This document shows, one piece after another, positions 14,866 to 23,596 of a stretch of DNA of 64,000 bases (within the stretch, counting starts at the first letter, position 1; each line of letters starts with the position of its first letter). The position numbers and the translations under genes were made by a program. The stretch is from the NCBI RefSeq assembly GCF_018881755.1, contig NZ_JACVPS010000014.1, forward strand, positions 1 to 64,000, written 5' to 3'. Below the pieces are notes generated by a model that searched no databases, was not told the DNA's origin, and saw nothing but the letters and a program-made list of their open reading frames with translations. This stretch comes from Polynucleobacter finlandensis. GTDB taxonomy: Bacteria > Pseudomonadota > Gammaproteobacteria > Burkholderiales > Burkholderiaceae.

Positions 14866-15036
14866 ATGAAAAAAACAGACTTATATAAAAATCTAGGCTT
14901 AGCGACAGCCCAACGCATGAAAAATGCTACGAAGCTTGCTAAGCCTGGCGGTACTGATAAAGCTAAAACCAAAAAAGAACTGGCCAATGCAAATCCCTTG
15001 CTCGCTTCTTTGATGGGTAAAGCCAAGTCTAAGTAG
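14866..15036 (+). CDS. Small basic protein (56 aa), unknown
   Basis: An open frame of 56 codons starts at ATG 14866 and ends at TAG 15036. The product is very rich in lysine and alanine, with MKKTDLYKNLGLATAQRMKN at the N-terminus, TDKAKTKKELANAN in the middle and LLASLMGKAKSK at the end. It has no membrane segment and would be a soluble, strongly basic protein that may touch nucleic acid. Coding use on this strand is smoother than that of the leftward frame across the same bases. I do not recognise a family. Confidence 0.5.
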   Translation: MKKTDLYKNLGLATAQRMKNATKLAKPGGTDKAKTKKELANANPLLASLMGKAKSK

Positions 15037-15073
15037 TAGCAGTATTTATTTCGTTAAATGGATTTCAGTAAAA

Positions 15074-17230
15074 ATGCGTAGCCATCGCTTTGCTCTTTTG
15101 CTGATTGTGCCATCGGCTATGTCATGGGCGCAAATTGCACCACCACCAAACTATGATCAAAAGCTCAGCGATGTGGTTGTGAACGCCACGCGCTCAGACA
15201 CGCCCTTAGATCAGATGCCACTCAATACCACCATTCTGACAAAAGAGGTGCTCGAGTCATCACCCGACCAAACGATTGATCAGGTACTCAAGAATGTACC
15301 TGGTGTCTTTTTAAACGATGTACCTTATTACCAAAAAGATCCCACAGGGCAAAGCATTAACGTGCGCGGCTTAGGCTATGGGCGCACACTGGTATTGATT
15401 GATGGTCTGCCAGCAAACGATGCTTTCTATGGAACAGTGCAGTGGAACTTAGTTCCTATGTCCTCAATTGAATCGGTAGAGTTTGTGCGCGGCGGAGTAT
15501 CGAGCCTTTACGGCAACTACGGCATGGGCGGTGTCATCAATATCAACACCAAGACACCCAAAAATAGCTCTCAAGAGGTATCAGCAAGTTATGGCTCATT
15601 TGGCACTGGCAATGTGGCGGCTTCAAAAGATTTAATCGTATCTGATGCCATGCAGATGCGTTTTTCTGCTGATTACTTTTCTAGCGAAGGCTTTCAGAAC
15701 TACGCGACGATTTCACCTGGGTCACCGAGCAATATTAAAAACGGCATGGGCACCGATGCAGTGAAAAATTCCAACGTCCGTTTACAAAACTACTTCAAGC
15801 CAACTCAAGATACCAATGCTTTTTTGAGAATGGGTTACAGCACGATGGCTGACTTGAGTAATAACTACGCTATAGCCCCCAATTTAATTCAGACGGCAGA
15901 TGTGGCCGGCGGTTCAACCACCAATCTTGATGTCGATAAAAAAGTACAGGTCAATGCTTATTATCAAAATACCAATTTTTTTAAGCAAACTGCTAACAAC
16001 CTAACCGCTGCACCCCAAAAGCCTTATATCAATGCTAACTACACCGATCCTTACTCAACACTTGGGGCATCAGCTCAATATACGCATGACTTGAAAGCTG
16101 TAGGAATTGATCAATACATCATTGGCGTTGATGCTAGAAATATTTCGGCATCCAATTTGACGAACAATCTTAATACCACTACTGGTAGTGGCGCAGTGAC
16201 TTCTGTGAACTATGCTCAAGGACAACAAAATTTTTATGGGCTGTTAGGGCAAATTAAATCAAGCGCCAGCGTTATTCCGCTAGAGACTACTCTGGGTGCT
16301 AGGGTGGATGTGTGGAATAGTCAGACCCCAACGCTATATAACGCAGGAGCAAATGGTTCTAGTCCTGTGTATCAAGCCATTCCAAACCAAAGCAAGACTC
16401 AACTGAGTCCATCCTTGGGCTTGCTCTACAACGTTAGCTCCGATTGGGATTTGCGATCTGCTGCATACCAAGCGTTTCATGCTCCGAGCATGAACAATAC
16501 TTTGCGCAGTTATGGCAACTCTGTCAGTGGATACTCCTTGGCTAATCCTAACTTGACGCCCGAGACAATGACCGGCTATGAAGTCGGAACAGACTATCGG
16601 TGGAAGAGTGGGTTTGCGCAGCTGACAGCTTTTAATAATTACATTACCAATGCTATTACTAGTTACAAAATTACGAGCGCGAATTGGGCTTTTGCAAATA
16701 GTCTTTGTACCTCGTCAGGCATCTCAGGTTGTAGTCAAACCAGCACTAGCCCTGGCTACACCAACGTGAGTTATTACACCAATCAACAAAACCTTCTGAG
16801 CCAAGGTTTGGAGTTGCAGTATCACCACGATATCAATCCTCACTGGGGTTTGGATGGCGGTTATAGCTATACCAAAACTACTTTGACCTGGAGTGCAACT
16901 AGCGATCCGATTAATACCCAGGTGGGAGGCGTTCCTAGGAATATGGCCAATGCTGGCTTGACTTATTACCCTATTCCACAAGCAAGTCTGACAACCACAG
17001 TGCGATATGTTGGTAACTCTTGGATGGCAACCGGCTCTCTGCCTGTTCCGGCTTATGCAGTCGTTGGCCTTAAGGCGAACTATCAAGTAACGCCTCAAGC
17101 TGCAGTTTTTGCATCGGTAGTGAACTTGTTCAATCGCCAGTACGTCACATTCAATATCGCATCGCAAGCAAGCTCCTATCAAGCGGGCATGCCCCAAGCG
17201 ATTACGGTGGGTGCCCGCATTCAATTTTGA
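15074..17230 (+). CDS. TonB-dependent outer-membrane receptor
   Basis: The 718-residue protein has a signal peptide (ending SWAQ near residue 20), then a plug domain starting SDVVVNATRSDTPLDQMP with INVRGLGYGRTLVLIDGLP and VEFVRGGVSSLYGNYGMGGV, then a 22-strand-type barrel ending in phenylalanine (ARIQF). Such receptors import scarce large nutrients such as iron chelates, cobalamin or cofactors. The next genes are a PQQ-type dehydrogenase and a cytochrome c, which suggests the ligand might be PQQ or a product of that oxidation; this is inference. No Fur box was recognised upstream. Confidence 0.9.
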   Translation: MRSHRFALLLIVPSAMSWAQIAPPPNYDQKLSDVVVNATRSDTPLDQMPLNTTILTKEVLESSPDQTIDQVLKNVPGVFLNDVPYYQKDPTGQSINVRGLGYGRTLVLIDGLPANDAFYGTVQWNLVPMSSIESVEFVRGGVSSLYGNYGMGGVININTKTPKNSSQEVSASYGSFGTGNVAASKDLIVSDAMQMRFSADYFSSEGFQNYATISPGSPSNIKNGMGTDAVKNSNVRLQNYFKPTQDTNAFLRMGYSTMADLSNNYAIAPNLIQTADVAGGSTTNLDVDKKVQVNAYYQNTNFFKQTANNLTAAPQKPYINANYTDPYSTLGASAQYTHDLKAVGIDQYIIGVDARNISASNLTNNLNTTTGSGAVTSVNYAQGQQNFYGLLGQIKSSASVIPLETTLGARVDVWNSQTPTLYNAGANGSSPVYQAIPNQSKTQLSPSLGLLYNVSSDWDLRSAAYQAFHAPSMNNTLRSYGNSVSGYSLANPNLTPETMTGYEVGTDYRWKSGFAQLTAFNNYITNAITSYKITSANWAFANSLCTSSGISGCSQTSTSPGYTNVSYYTNQQNLLSQGLELQYHHDINPHWGLDGGYSYTKTTLTWSATSDPINTQVGGVPRNMANAGLTYYPIPQASLTTTVRYVGNSWMATGSLPVPAYAVVGLKANYQVTPQAAVFASVVNLFNRQYVTFNIASQASSYQAGMPQAITVGARIQF

Positions 17231-17242
17231 TGCAGTGCATCA
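17228..17242. repeat. Palindrome overlapping the TonB receptor stop codon
   Basis: TGATGCA and TGCATCA flank a single G. The first three bases are the TGA stop codon of the receptor gene. It is followed by AAAAATT and may be a weak terminator or a protein-binding site ahead of the dehydrogenase operon. Confidence 0.35.
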
Positions 17243-17362
17243 CAAAAATTGCATCGTGCTAAGTTAATAAAAATGCTTTAGGATTGTGTCAGGGATGTAA
17301 AAGCAGAAATAATGCTGCATCCATCATTAATAAGAAAACAAAAAACACAGGGAGACTTACCA

Positions 17363-18583
17363 ATGAAGTTGAAAACTATTCATGCGCTGCTTTTTGCTGC
17401 CGGCATGGCTGTTGCTACATTAGCGACCGCCCAAGCGCCAGCTGCTACTCCAGCGATTCCAGCTACTTGGGCGCAAGGCCGAACAGCCGATGGTATGAAT
17501 CCTGCCCTGTCTCCCAATCCTCCTGGCATTTCTGCTTTGCCAGCTGATGAGATTCCAGTTAGCAAGCTAAAGGTTCCAGCAGGGTTCAAGATTGAACTCT
17601 GGGCATCTGGCATGCCAAATGGCCGCTCCATGACTGAGGCACCAAGTGGCACAGTGTTCGTTGGTACCCGCTTTACCGGTAACGTTTATGCCGTAGTCAC
17701 AAAAGATGGCAAGCGTGAAGTCAAAACCATTGCCAAAGGTTTGCACCGTCCTAATGGCGTTGCCTTTGCTAATGGCTCACTCTATGTAGCTGAGCTCTCA
17801 CGCATTATTCGCTACGACAATATCGAACAGAACTTAGATAATCCACCAGCTCCTGTAGTGGTATTTGACGCACTTCCTAAAGACGAGCCACACGGCTGGA
17901 AATATATGAAGTTGAGTCCGGATGGCCAGTATTTGTATTTCCAAATTGGTACTCCAGCTAATATCGTGGTTCCACCGGCTACCCATGCAACGCTCAATCG
18001 CTTAAATCTGAAGACTAATGTGATGGAGGTGGTTGCAACGGGCGTTCGTAACAGCGTGGGTATGGACTTCCAACCAGGCAGCAAAGAGCTTTGGTTTACC
18101 AACAATGGTCGTGACTGGGCGGCTGAAGATAAGCCAGGTGACACCTTGAACCGCTTGGTTCGTCCTAAAGGCATGAACTTCGGTTATCCGTTCTGCCATC
18201 AGGGCGACTTCTTGGATCCAGAGTTTGGCAAAGGCCGCTCATGTGATGAGTTTGATAAGCCTGTTTATAACCTAGGTGCTCACGTTGCGGCATTGGGTAT
18301 GCGTTTTTATAACGGCAAACAATTTCCAGCTGAGTACAAAGGCAATATCTTTATTGCAGAACACGGCTCTTGGAATAAAACACAGCGCGTTGGTTATCAA
18401 GTGGTTCGCGTAGTGCTTGACTCTAAGAACAATGTTGTGAAGTCCGAACCATTTATTACAGGTTGGCTGGACGGTGACAAATTCTGGGGTCGCCCAGTGG
18501 ATGTGCAGATGCTCAAAGACGGATCCATGTTGGTATCCGATGATGAAACTGGCGCCATCTTCCGCGTGTCTTACGCAAAATGA
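17363..18583 (+). CDS. PQQ-dependent sorbosone/aldose dehydrogenase-like protein
   Basis: From ATG 17363 (GGGAGA ribosome site) the protein has 406 residues. A signal peptide ends near ATAQA. The body is a six-bladed propeller of the glucose/sorbosone dehydrogenase family: LKVPAGFKIELWASGMPNGR, FVGTRFTGNVYAV, and near the end FIAEHGSWNKTQRVGYQV and FWGRPVDVQMLKDGSMLVSD. Relatives oxidise sugars or aldehydes in the periplasm with PQQ and pass electrons to cytochrome c. The next gene, overlapping at ATGA, encodes just such a cytochrome. No PQQ biosynthesis genes are in the window. Confidence 0.83.
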   Translation: MKLKTIHALLFAAGMAVATLATAQAPAATPAIPATWAQGRTADGMNPALSPNPPGISALPADEIPVSKLKVPAGFKIELWASGMPNGRSMTEAPSGTVFVGTRFTGNVYAVVTKDGKREVKTIAKGLHRPNGVAFANGSLYVAELSRIIRYDNIEQNLDNPPAPVVVFDALPKDEPHGWKYMKLSPDGQYLYFQIGTPANIVVPPATHATLNRLNLKTNVMEVVATGVRNSVGMDFQPGSKELWFTNNGRDWAAEDKPGDTLNRLVRPKGMNFGYPFCHQGDFLDPEFGKGRSCDEFDKPVYNLGAHVAALGMRFYNGKQFPAEYKGNIFIAEHGSWNKTQRVGYQVVRVVLDSKNNVVKSEPFITGWLDGDKFWGRPVDVQMLKDGSMLVSDDETGAIFRVSYAK

Positions 18584-19179
18584 AGTTGATGTTTAAAACT
18601 AAGGCCATCCTCGTGGTGGCCTTTTTTAATGCCCTTTTAGTCAGCGCTGTTGTCAATGCCGCTCCACCTGATCCCGTTGCCGGCAAAGCAAAAGCACAAA
18701 CATGTTTTGCTTGCCATAGTGAGAACGGCATTTCTATCTCGCCAGATATTCCGAATCTAGCAGCCCAGCCCCCACTATCCATTACCTATCAATTGATTCA
18801 GTTCCGAGGTCAACAACGTAAGGGCGGGGGAATGGAAGCGATCACCATGATCTTGAGCGATCAAGACATACGGGATATTGCTGCTTATTATGCTGAGTTA
18901 CCTGCACCACCAGCAAAGTCAGGCAATGCTGACAAGATTGCCAAGGGGCAGCAAATTGCAGGAGCTCAGTATTGCAATTCTTGTCATGGGCCGCAATTGC
19001 AGGGCCAAAAGCATATTGCACGTTTAGCTGGTCAATCTCCAGAATACCTCACGACCCAATTGAAAAATATCCGTTCTGGTGCACGTATCGATATGGATGG
19101 CACGATGGGCAGTGCGGCGCGTGGTTTGAGTGATGAGGATATAGAAGCTTTGGCTAGCTATGCAGCTTCGTTAAACTAG
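18580..19179 (+). CDS. Dihaem cytochrome c (c4-like), probable electron acceptor
   Basis: The 199-residue protein has a signal peptide (ending VNA near residue 27) and two haem-binding sites, C42-FA-C45-H46 and C132-NS-C135-H136. It thus has two similar class I cytochrome domains as in cytochrome c4. Periplasmic. Its start overlaps the stop of the PQQ-type dehydrogenase gene by four bases (ATGA), so it is the natural electron acceptor of that enzyme. Electrons would continue to a terminal oxidase. The second possible start at codon 4 would not change the picture. Confidence 0.88.
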   Translation: MKLMFKTKAILVVAFFNALLVSAVVNAAPPDPVAGKAKAQTCFACHSENGISISPDIPNLAAQPPLSITYQLIQFRGQQRKGGGMEAITMILSDQDIRDIAAYYAELPAPPAKSGNADKIAKGQQIAGAQYCNSCHGPQLQGQKHIARLAGQSPEYLTTQLKNIRSGARIDMDGTMGSAARGLSDEDIEALASYAASLN

Positions 19180-19209
19180 TGACTTCTCTCATCACACCTT
19201 CAGAGCTCA

Positions 19210-20274
19210 TTGCAGTCTAAAAACCACTTCTTACTCATTGATTTCTTAAAGGTCTTTGCCGCCTTATTAATCATTCTTCACCATCTCTCTAGTTATGGGC
19301 AGATGGCTGAAGATGCACGGCAATTTTTGCCTGGCGTGATGACTTGGTTATTTGAGTATGGGCGCTATGCAGTACAAATTTTCTTAGTCATGGGCGGTTA
19401 CTTAGCTGCGCAATCTTTAACGCGTACAAGGGATATTCGAAATCCCCGCACAGCACTTAAACTGATTTTTAACCGTTACCTACGCCTCTTTGCTCCGTAT
19501 GTAGTTGCATTGCTAATCACAATCCTGTGTGCATGGGTAGCACGGTTCTGGGTACAAGATGAATTCGTTGGTGAATCAGAAACCCTCGGACAATTTTTAG
19601 CGCACCTATTCTTCTTGCAAGGTATCTTGGGTTTAGATTCGATTTCGGCTGGTGCTTGGTATGTTGCGATTGATTGGCAGTTGTATGCGGTCCTTGCGAT
19701 CATGTTCGGAATGTTTCCGGGCTTTCGATCGCTGATTTGGGTCTCGACGATTTTAATCGTCGCCTCTTTGCTGTATTTCAATCGCTTGAGCGATTACGAA
19801 AATTACTTCATCTACTTCATTGGCTCTTATGGCTTAGGAGTATTGGCTCAGCTAGCGAAAAATGATGCCGATCCAGCGGCCAATCGTTTAGCCAGGATTT
19901 TGATCATCATCATTGGCCTTGTTATTTTAGTGACGAGTTTTGATCATCTGTGGATCAGAAATATTTTGGCTTACTGTGTAGCCATTGTATTAATCGTTTG
20001 GGGCGGCCGCGCCTACAAAGATGAGAAGCATGCCAAGATGCACAATTTGGTGTTTTCTATTTTGTGGGGAAGTCGCAGATCCTATTGTGCTTTCTTGCTG
20101 CACTTTTCATTTATCTTACTAGCGAATACTCTCTATATCGCCTGGGGTATGGACCAACGCCATGATGGTGCGATGGCGCTAGCAATGATGTTTCTTGCTT
20201 TAGTGGCAAGCTGGGTTGCGGCAAATTATTTATACCGCTTTGTGGAAGTACCATCACGGCACTTCAAACTGTAA
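19210..20274 (+). CDS. Acyltransferase 3 family membrane protein (OafA/YrhL-like)
   Basis: The 354-residue protein begins with the conserved LIDFLKVFAALLIILHHLS (catalytic-type His in the first membrane segment). It continues with about ten spans and the RYLRLFAPY loop. Family members transfer acyl groups to sugars on O-antigen, peptidoglycan or exopolysaccharide. There is no C-terminal SGNH domain. Translation begins at TTG 19210; the ribosome site is weak. It follows the cytochrome gene by 30 bases, but a functional link is not obvious. Confidence 0.82.
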   Translation: MQSKNHFLLIDFLKVFAALLIILHHLSSYGQMAEDARQFLPGVMTWLFEYGRYAVQIFLVMGGYLAAQSLTRTRDIRNPRTALKLIFNRYLRLFAPYVVALLITILCAWVARFWVQDEFVGESETLGQFLAHLFFLQGILGLDSISAGAWYVAIDWQLYAVLAIMFGMFPGFRSLIWVSTILIVASLLYFNRLSDYENYFIYFIGSYGLGVLAQLAKNDADPAANRLARILIIIIGLVILVTSFDHLWIRNILAYCVAIVLIVWGGRAYKDEKHAKMHNLVFSILWGSRRSYCAFLLHFSFILLANTLYIAWGMDQRHDGAMALAMMFLALVASWVAANYLYRFVEVPSRHFKL

Positions 20275-20277
20275 GTG

Positions 20278-20805
20278 TTACAGCCCCAAATCTTTTAAGA
20301 CGCGAAAAATTTCTCGATAGGCTTTAGGCGGTTTGTTTTGCTCTTTTTCTCGACGGGCATTGCGAATCAACGTACGCATATTCTGAATATCCATGTCAGG
20401 GAACTTCTCAATAAGGGCAGTGAATGTCTCATCATTAGCGATGAGTTTGTCGCGATAGTTTTCTAGAAAGTGGAGTTTGGCAGTTTCTGCCTTGCTAACT
20501 CCCTGAATGGCATCCAAGCGTTTTTGAATCGTCTCTAGCTCTTCTTCATTTAAAAAGCGCATGAGTTTGCCAAGATACTGTTTATGGCGACGAATTGCTT
20601 CAAAACTCTTGATCTTGGGCGTTTCAGCAATAGCAGTCTTGATGAGCTCATCCATGGGGATGGACTTCAATGCATCGCTACTGAGCGCCGCCAGAACCTC
20701 GGCCAGCTTTTGGCGCTCGGTCATTTGGCGCTTTAGCTCAGATTTGCTTGGTCCCGCATCAGGATCTTCCTTCTTGGGGGTACGGTTCTTTTCATTAACG
20801 TGCAT
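20278..20805 (-). CDS. darP: Ribosome-associated protein DarP (YjgA/DUF615)
   Basis: The 175-residue, highly charged protein matches DarP: PSKSELKRQMTERQKLAEVL near the start, IKSFEAIRRHKQYLGKLMR in the middle, and LHFLENYRDKLIANDE with MRTLIRNARREKEQNKPPKA in the C-terminal half. DarP binds the large ribosomal subunit late in assembly. It is convergent with the acyltransferase gene, stop codons three bases apart, and divergent from the GMC oxidoreductase gene. Single-gene unit. Confidence 0.9.
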   Translation of the reverse strand: MHVNEKNRTPKKEDPDAGPSKSELKRQMTERQKLAEVLAALSSDALKSIPMDELIKTAIAETPKIKSFEAIRRHKQYLGKLMRFLNEEELETIQKRLDAIQGVSKAETAKLHFLENYRDKLIANDETFTALIEKFPDMDIQNMRTLIRNARREKEQNKPPKAYREIFRVLKDLGL

Positions 20806-20919
20806 GGGGCTATTTTAGACGGGTATTGACAGTTTCTAGCCCAATATGCAAATTTCTTCGTAAGGAAAAAAGTTGGTAATAATAGAGAGCAAGATATCGG
20901 CATTGATAAAAACAGAGAC

Positions 20920-22554
20920 ATGACTCAAACAAGCCATAACAATACCTACGACTACATCATCATTGGGGCGGGCAGCGCAGGCTGCTTGTTGGCTAAACGC
21001 TTGACTGAAAATCCCGATAAGCGGGTTTTATTGATTGAAGCTGGAAAAAACGATAATTACATTTGGATTCATATTCCAGTGGGTTACTTGTATTGCATTG
21101 ATAACCCGCGTGCTGATTGGCGTTTTCGCACCAGTAATGAGGTCGGATTAAACGGACGATCTTTGATATATCCCCGCGGTAGAGTCCTCGGTGGTTGTTC
21201 TTCGATTAACGGCATGATTTATATGCGCGGCCAATCTGGCGATTATGAATCTTGGGTAACTGCAACTGGTGATGATGCTTGGTCTTGGAAAAACGCACTC
21301 AAGCGCTATAAGCAAATCGAGGATTATCACAGTGATGCCAATGAGTGGCATGGTAAGGGCGGCGAGTGGACCGTTTCTAAACAACGCTTGCGTTGGCCCA
21401 TCATGGATGTATTTAGGCAGGCTGCAGTACAGGCTGGCATTCCGGCATCAGATGACTTCAATCGTGGTGATAACTTCGGTGTGGGTTACTTTGATGTGAG
21501 TCAGCGCGCTGGCTGGCGCCTCAATACAGCCAAAGCTTTCCTACGCGATGCTGCTAAGCGTAGCAATCTCACCGTGATTACTGAAGCAATGGTCACTAAG
21601 CTCAAGATCAATCCAGTGAGTAAAAATTGCTACGGCGTTGAGTATCTGCGCAATGGCATTGCGGCTGAGGCAATCTGTGCAATCGATCGGGGCGGTGAAG
21701 TCTTGCTGGCTGCTGGCTCTATTGGGAGTGTGCAGATTTTGGAACGCTCTGGTGTTGGAGCAGCCACGCATTTAGCAAACCTGGGTATACCGGTGATCAG
21801 TGACGTACCTGGCGTTGGCGAAAATTTACAAGACCACTTGCAACTGCGCATGATCTACAAAGTCAATGGCATTCAGACGCTGAATACCAAAGCCAATAGC
21901 TTATTTGGCAAGATGATGATTGGCCTAGAGTATGTATTAAAGCGCTCTGGTCCTATGTCGATGGCACCATCACAGTTAGGCGCATTCGCTTACAGCTCAC
22001 CAGAACAAAAAAGTGCCAATGTGGAATATCACGTGCAACCTTTATCGCTGGAAAAGTTTGGCGAGGATTTGCATTCCTTTAATGCCTTTACTGCGAGCGT
22101 CTGTAATGTACGTCCCACCTCTCGTGGCAGCGTTCACATCCATTCTGTTGATGCTGAGGCACCCCCAGTGATTAGTCCCAATTATTTATCTACAGATGAA
22201 GATCGAAAAATTGCCGCCGAGTCTTTGCGACTCACTCGCAAGATTGTTGAGAGTGCAGCACTCAAGCCATACATGCCCGATGAATACAAACCTGGAAAAC
22301 AATATCAAAGTGATGCAGAGCTCATCAAAGCAGCCGGCGATATTGGTACAACAATTTTTCACCCAGTCGGGACTTGCAAGATGGGTCGTGCTGAAGATCC
22401 GATGGCAGTGCTAGATTCTGAGTTGCGAGTCAGAGGGGTTCACCACCTGCGCGTGGTCGACGCTTCTGCCATGCCAACGATTACCTCTGGTAATACTGCA
22501 GCGCCGACAATGATGATTGCGCAGCGCGCTGCTGAACTGCTTACTGGTGAATAG
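20920..22554 (+). CDS. GMC-family FAD oxidoreductase (choline dehydrogenase-like)
   Basis: The 544-residue protein has the N-terminal FAD motif IIIGAGSAGCLLAKRL, the GMC signature PRGRVLGGCSSINGMIYMRG, and the C-terminal active-site region FHPVGTCKMG and VVDASAMPTITSGNTAAP. GMC enzymes oxidise alcohols such as choline, longer alcohols or polyethylene glycol. Without a betaine-aldehyde dehydrogenase neighbour the choline assignment is weak. The EamA exporter gene overlaps its 3' end, so the two are co-expressed. Cytoplasmic or membrane-associated; no signal peptide. Confidence 0.88.
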   Translation: MTQTSHNNTYDYIIIGAGSAGCLLAKRLTENPDKRVLLIEAGKNDNYIWIHIPVGYLYCIDNPRADWRFRTSNEVGLNGRSLIYPRGRVLGGCSSINGMIYMRGQSGDYESWVTATGDDAWSWKNALKRYKQIEDYHSDANEWHGKGGEWTVSKQRLRWPIMDVFRQAAVQAGIPASDDFNRGDNFGVGYFDVSQRAGWRLNTAKAFLRDAAKRSNLTVITEAMVTKLKINPVSKNCYGVEYLRNGIAAEAICAIDRGGEVLLAAGSIGSVQILERSGVGAATHLANLGIPVISDVPGVGENLQDHLQLRMIYKVNGIQTLNTKANSLFGKMMIGLEYVLKRSGPMSMAPSQLGAFAYSSPEQKSANVEYHVQPLSLEKFGEDLHSFNAFTASVCNVRPTSRGSVHIHSVDAEAPPVISPNYLSTDEDRKIAAESLRLTRKIVESAALKPYMPDEYKPGKQYQSDAELIKAAGDIGTTIFHPVGTCKMGRAEDPMAVLDSELRVRGVHHLRVVDASAMPTITSGNTAAPTMMIAQRAAELLTGE

Positions 22555-23467
22555 CCCCCATAGAAGCTCTCATTTACCCCTGAGTCATTTATTGCTGGCT
22601 CTGGCAATCGTTGCAGTATGGGGTACCAATTTCGTGGTGATTAAGCTTTGTTTGGCAAGCTTCCCCCCATTTCTATTTGCCGCACTTCGCTATACCTTTG
22701 CTTTTTTGCCCATAGTCTTCTTTGTCCCTAGGCCCAAAGTCTCTTGGGGGAATCTTTGCGTGTACGGAGTGGCGGTGGGAGTGGGGCAGTTCGGGGTCCT
22801 CTATTACGCTATCAACGGGCATATTTCTCCAGGCTTGGCTTCCTTGGTGATTCAGACCCAAGTATTTTTCACAATTGGCTTTGCCATGTTTTTTGCCAAG
22901 GAGAGACTGCGGCTTTACCAAATAGTGGCGGTCAGTGTCGCGATGATCGGTCTAGTAATTATTGCAGTGCACACAGATGCTTCTACAACAGTCTTTGGTC
23001 TGGCCTTAGTAGTGTTAGCTGGCTTTTGCTGGGGTATCGCAAATACAACCAGTCGACGTGCCGGGTCTATCAATATGTTCTCGTACGTGGTCTGGGCCAG
23101 TGCATTTGCCATTCCACCATTGTTTCTAATCTCCTTCATCTTTGAAGGGGGTTGGGACACTCTAAGTGCCTCAATGGCTTCTGCGCCAATAGGAGCTTGG
23201 GTTGGAGTCCTTTGGCAGTCTTGGGGTAATACTCTTTTTGGGTACGCTGCTTGGGGATGGTTGCTCTCGAAGCACCCTGCAGCATTGGTAGCGCCCGCGC
23301 CTCTATTAGTACCCATTTTTGGAATGGGGGCATCTGCCTTTTTCTTAAGTGAGCCATTGCCCGCTTGGAAGATGTTGGCTGCAGGTTTGGTCATTGCCGG
23401 TTTACTAGTGAATTTATTCTGGCCAACGCTCAAAGGTCAAATCAGAAAACAATTTTCTGAGACCTAA
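22547..23467 (+). CDS. EamA/DMT-family transporter
   Basis: A ten-span membrane protein of the drug/metabolite transporter superfamily, with two EamA halves. The first is LALAIVAVWGTNFVVIKLCL; the second starts about residue 150 with LAGFCWGIANTTSRRAG. Substrates in the family include amino acids and metabolites. The GTG at 22547 overlaps the stop of the GMC gene and gives 306 residues; a TTG at 22517 is an alternative that overlaps more. C-terminal tail is basic. Co-transcription with the oxidoreductase is likely. Confidence 0.83.
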   Translation: MNSPHRSSHLPLSHLLLALAIVAVWGTNFVVIKLCLASFPPFLFAALRYTFAFLPIVFFVPRPKVSWGNLCVYGVAVGVGQFGVLYYAINGHISPGLASLVIQTQVFFTIGFAMFFAKERLRLYQIVAVSVAMIGLVIIAVHTDASTTVFGLALVVLAGFCWGIANTTSRRAGSINMFSYVVWASAFAIPPLFLISFIFEGGWDTLSASMASAPIGAWVGVLWQSWGNTLFGYAAWGWLLSKHPAALVAPAPLLVPIFGMGASAFFLSEPLPAWKMLAAGLVIAGLLVNLFWPTLKGQIRKQFSET

Positions 23468-23515
23468 GGGCTAATGTAAAACCCTAATACAAAACCCTTT
23501 TTTTACCCCTGCATT

Positions 23516-23533
23516 AACAGTAAGATAACTGTT
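23516..23533. promoter_or_regulatory. Inverted repeat upstream of the liv operon
   Basis: AACAGT and ACTGTT separated by six bases lie 64 bases before the binding-protein start. It may be a regulator site. The spacer also has AT-rich hexamers, but no promoter stands out. Confidence 0.25.
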
Positions 23534-23596
23534 CGTTATTCGCTTTATCAATAAAAAAGTATTTATTTAATTAGTAACTATAGTCATGGAGACTTT

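Noticed and set aside
14058..16112. TTGATCAA sequences as FNR boxes
   Set aside because: They lack the four-base spacer and lie inside coding sequences.
16724..17224. A 166-codon leftward frame
   Set aside because: Antisense to the barrel of the TonB receptor; codon pattern mirrors the real gene.
22915..23433. A 172-codon leftward frame
   Set aside because: Antisense to the EamA transporter gene; Pro/Ala/Lys-rich product typical of a reverse-strand reading of a membrane protein gene.
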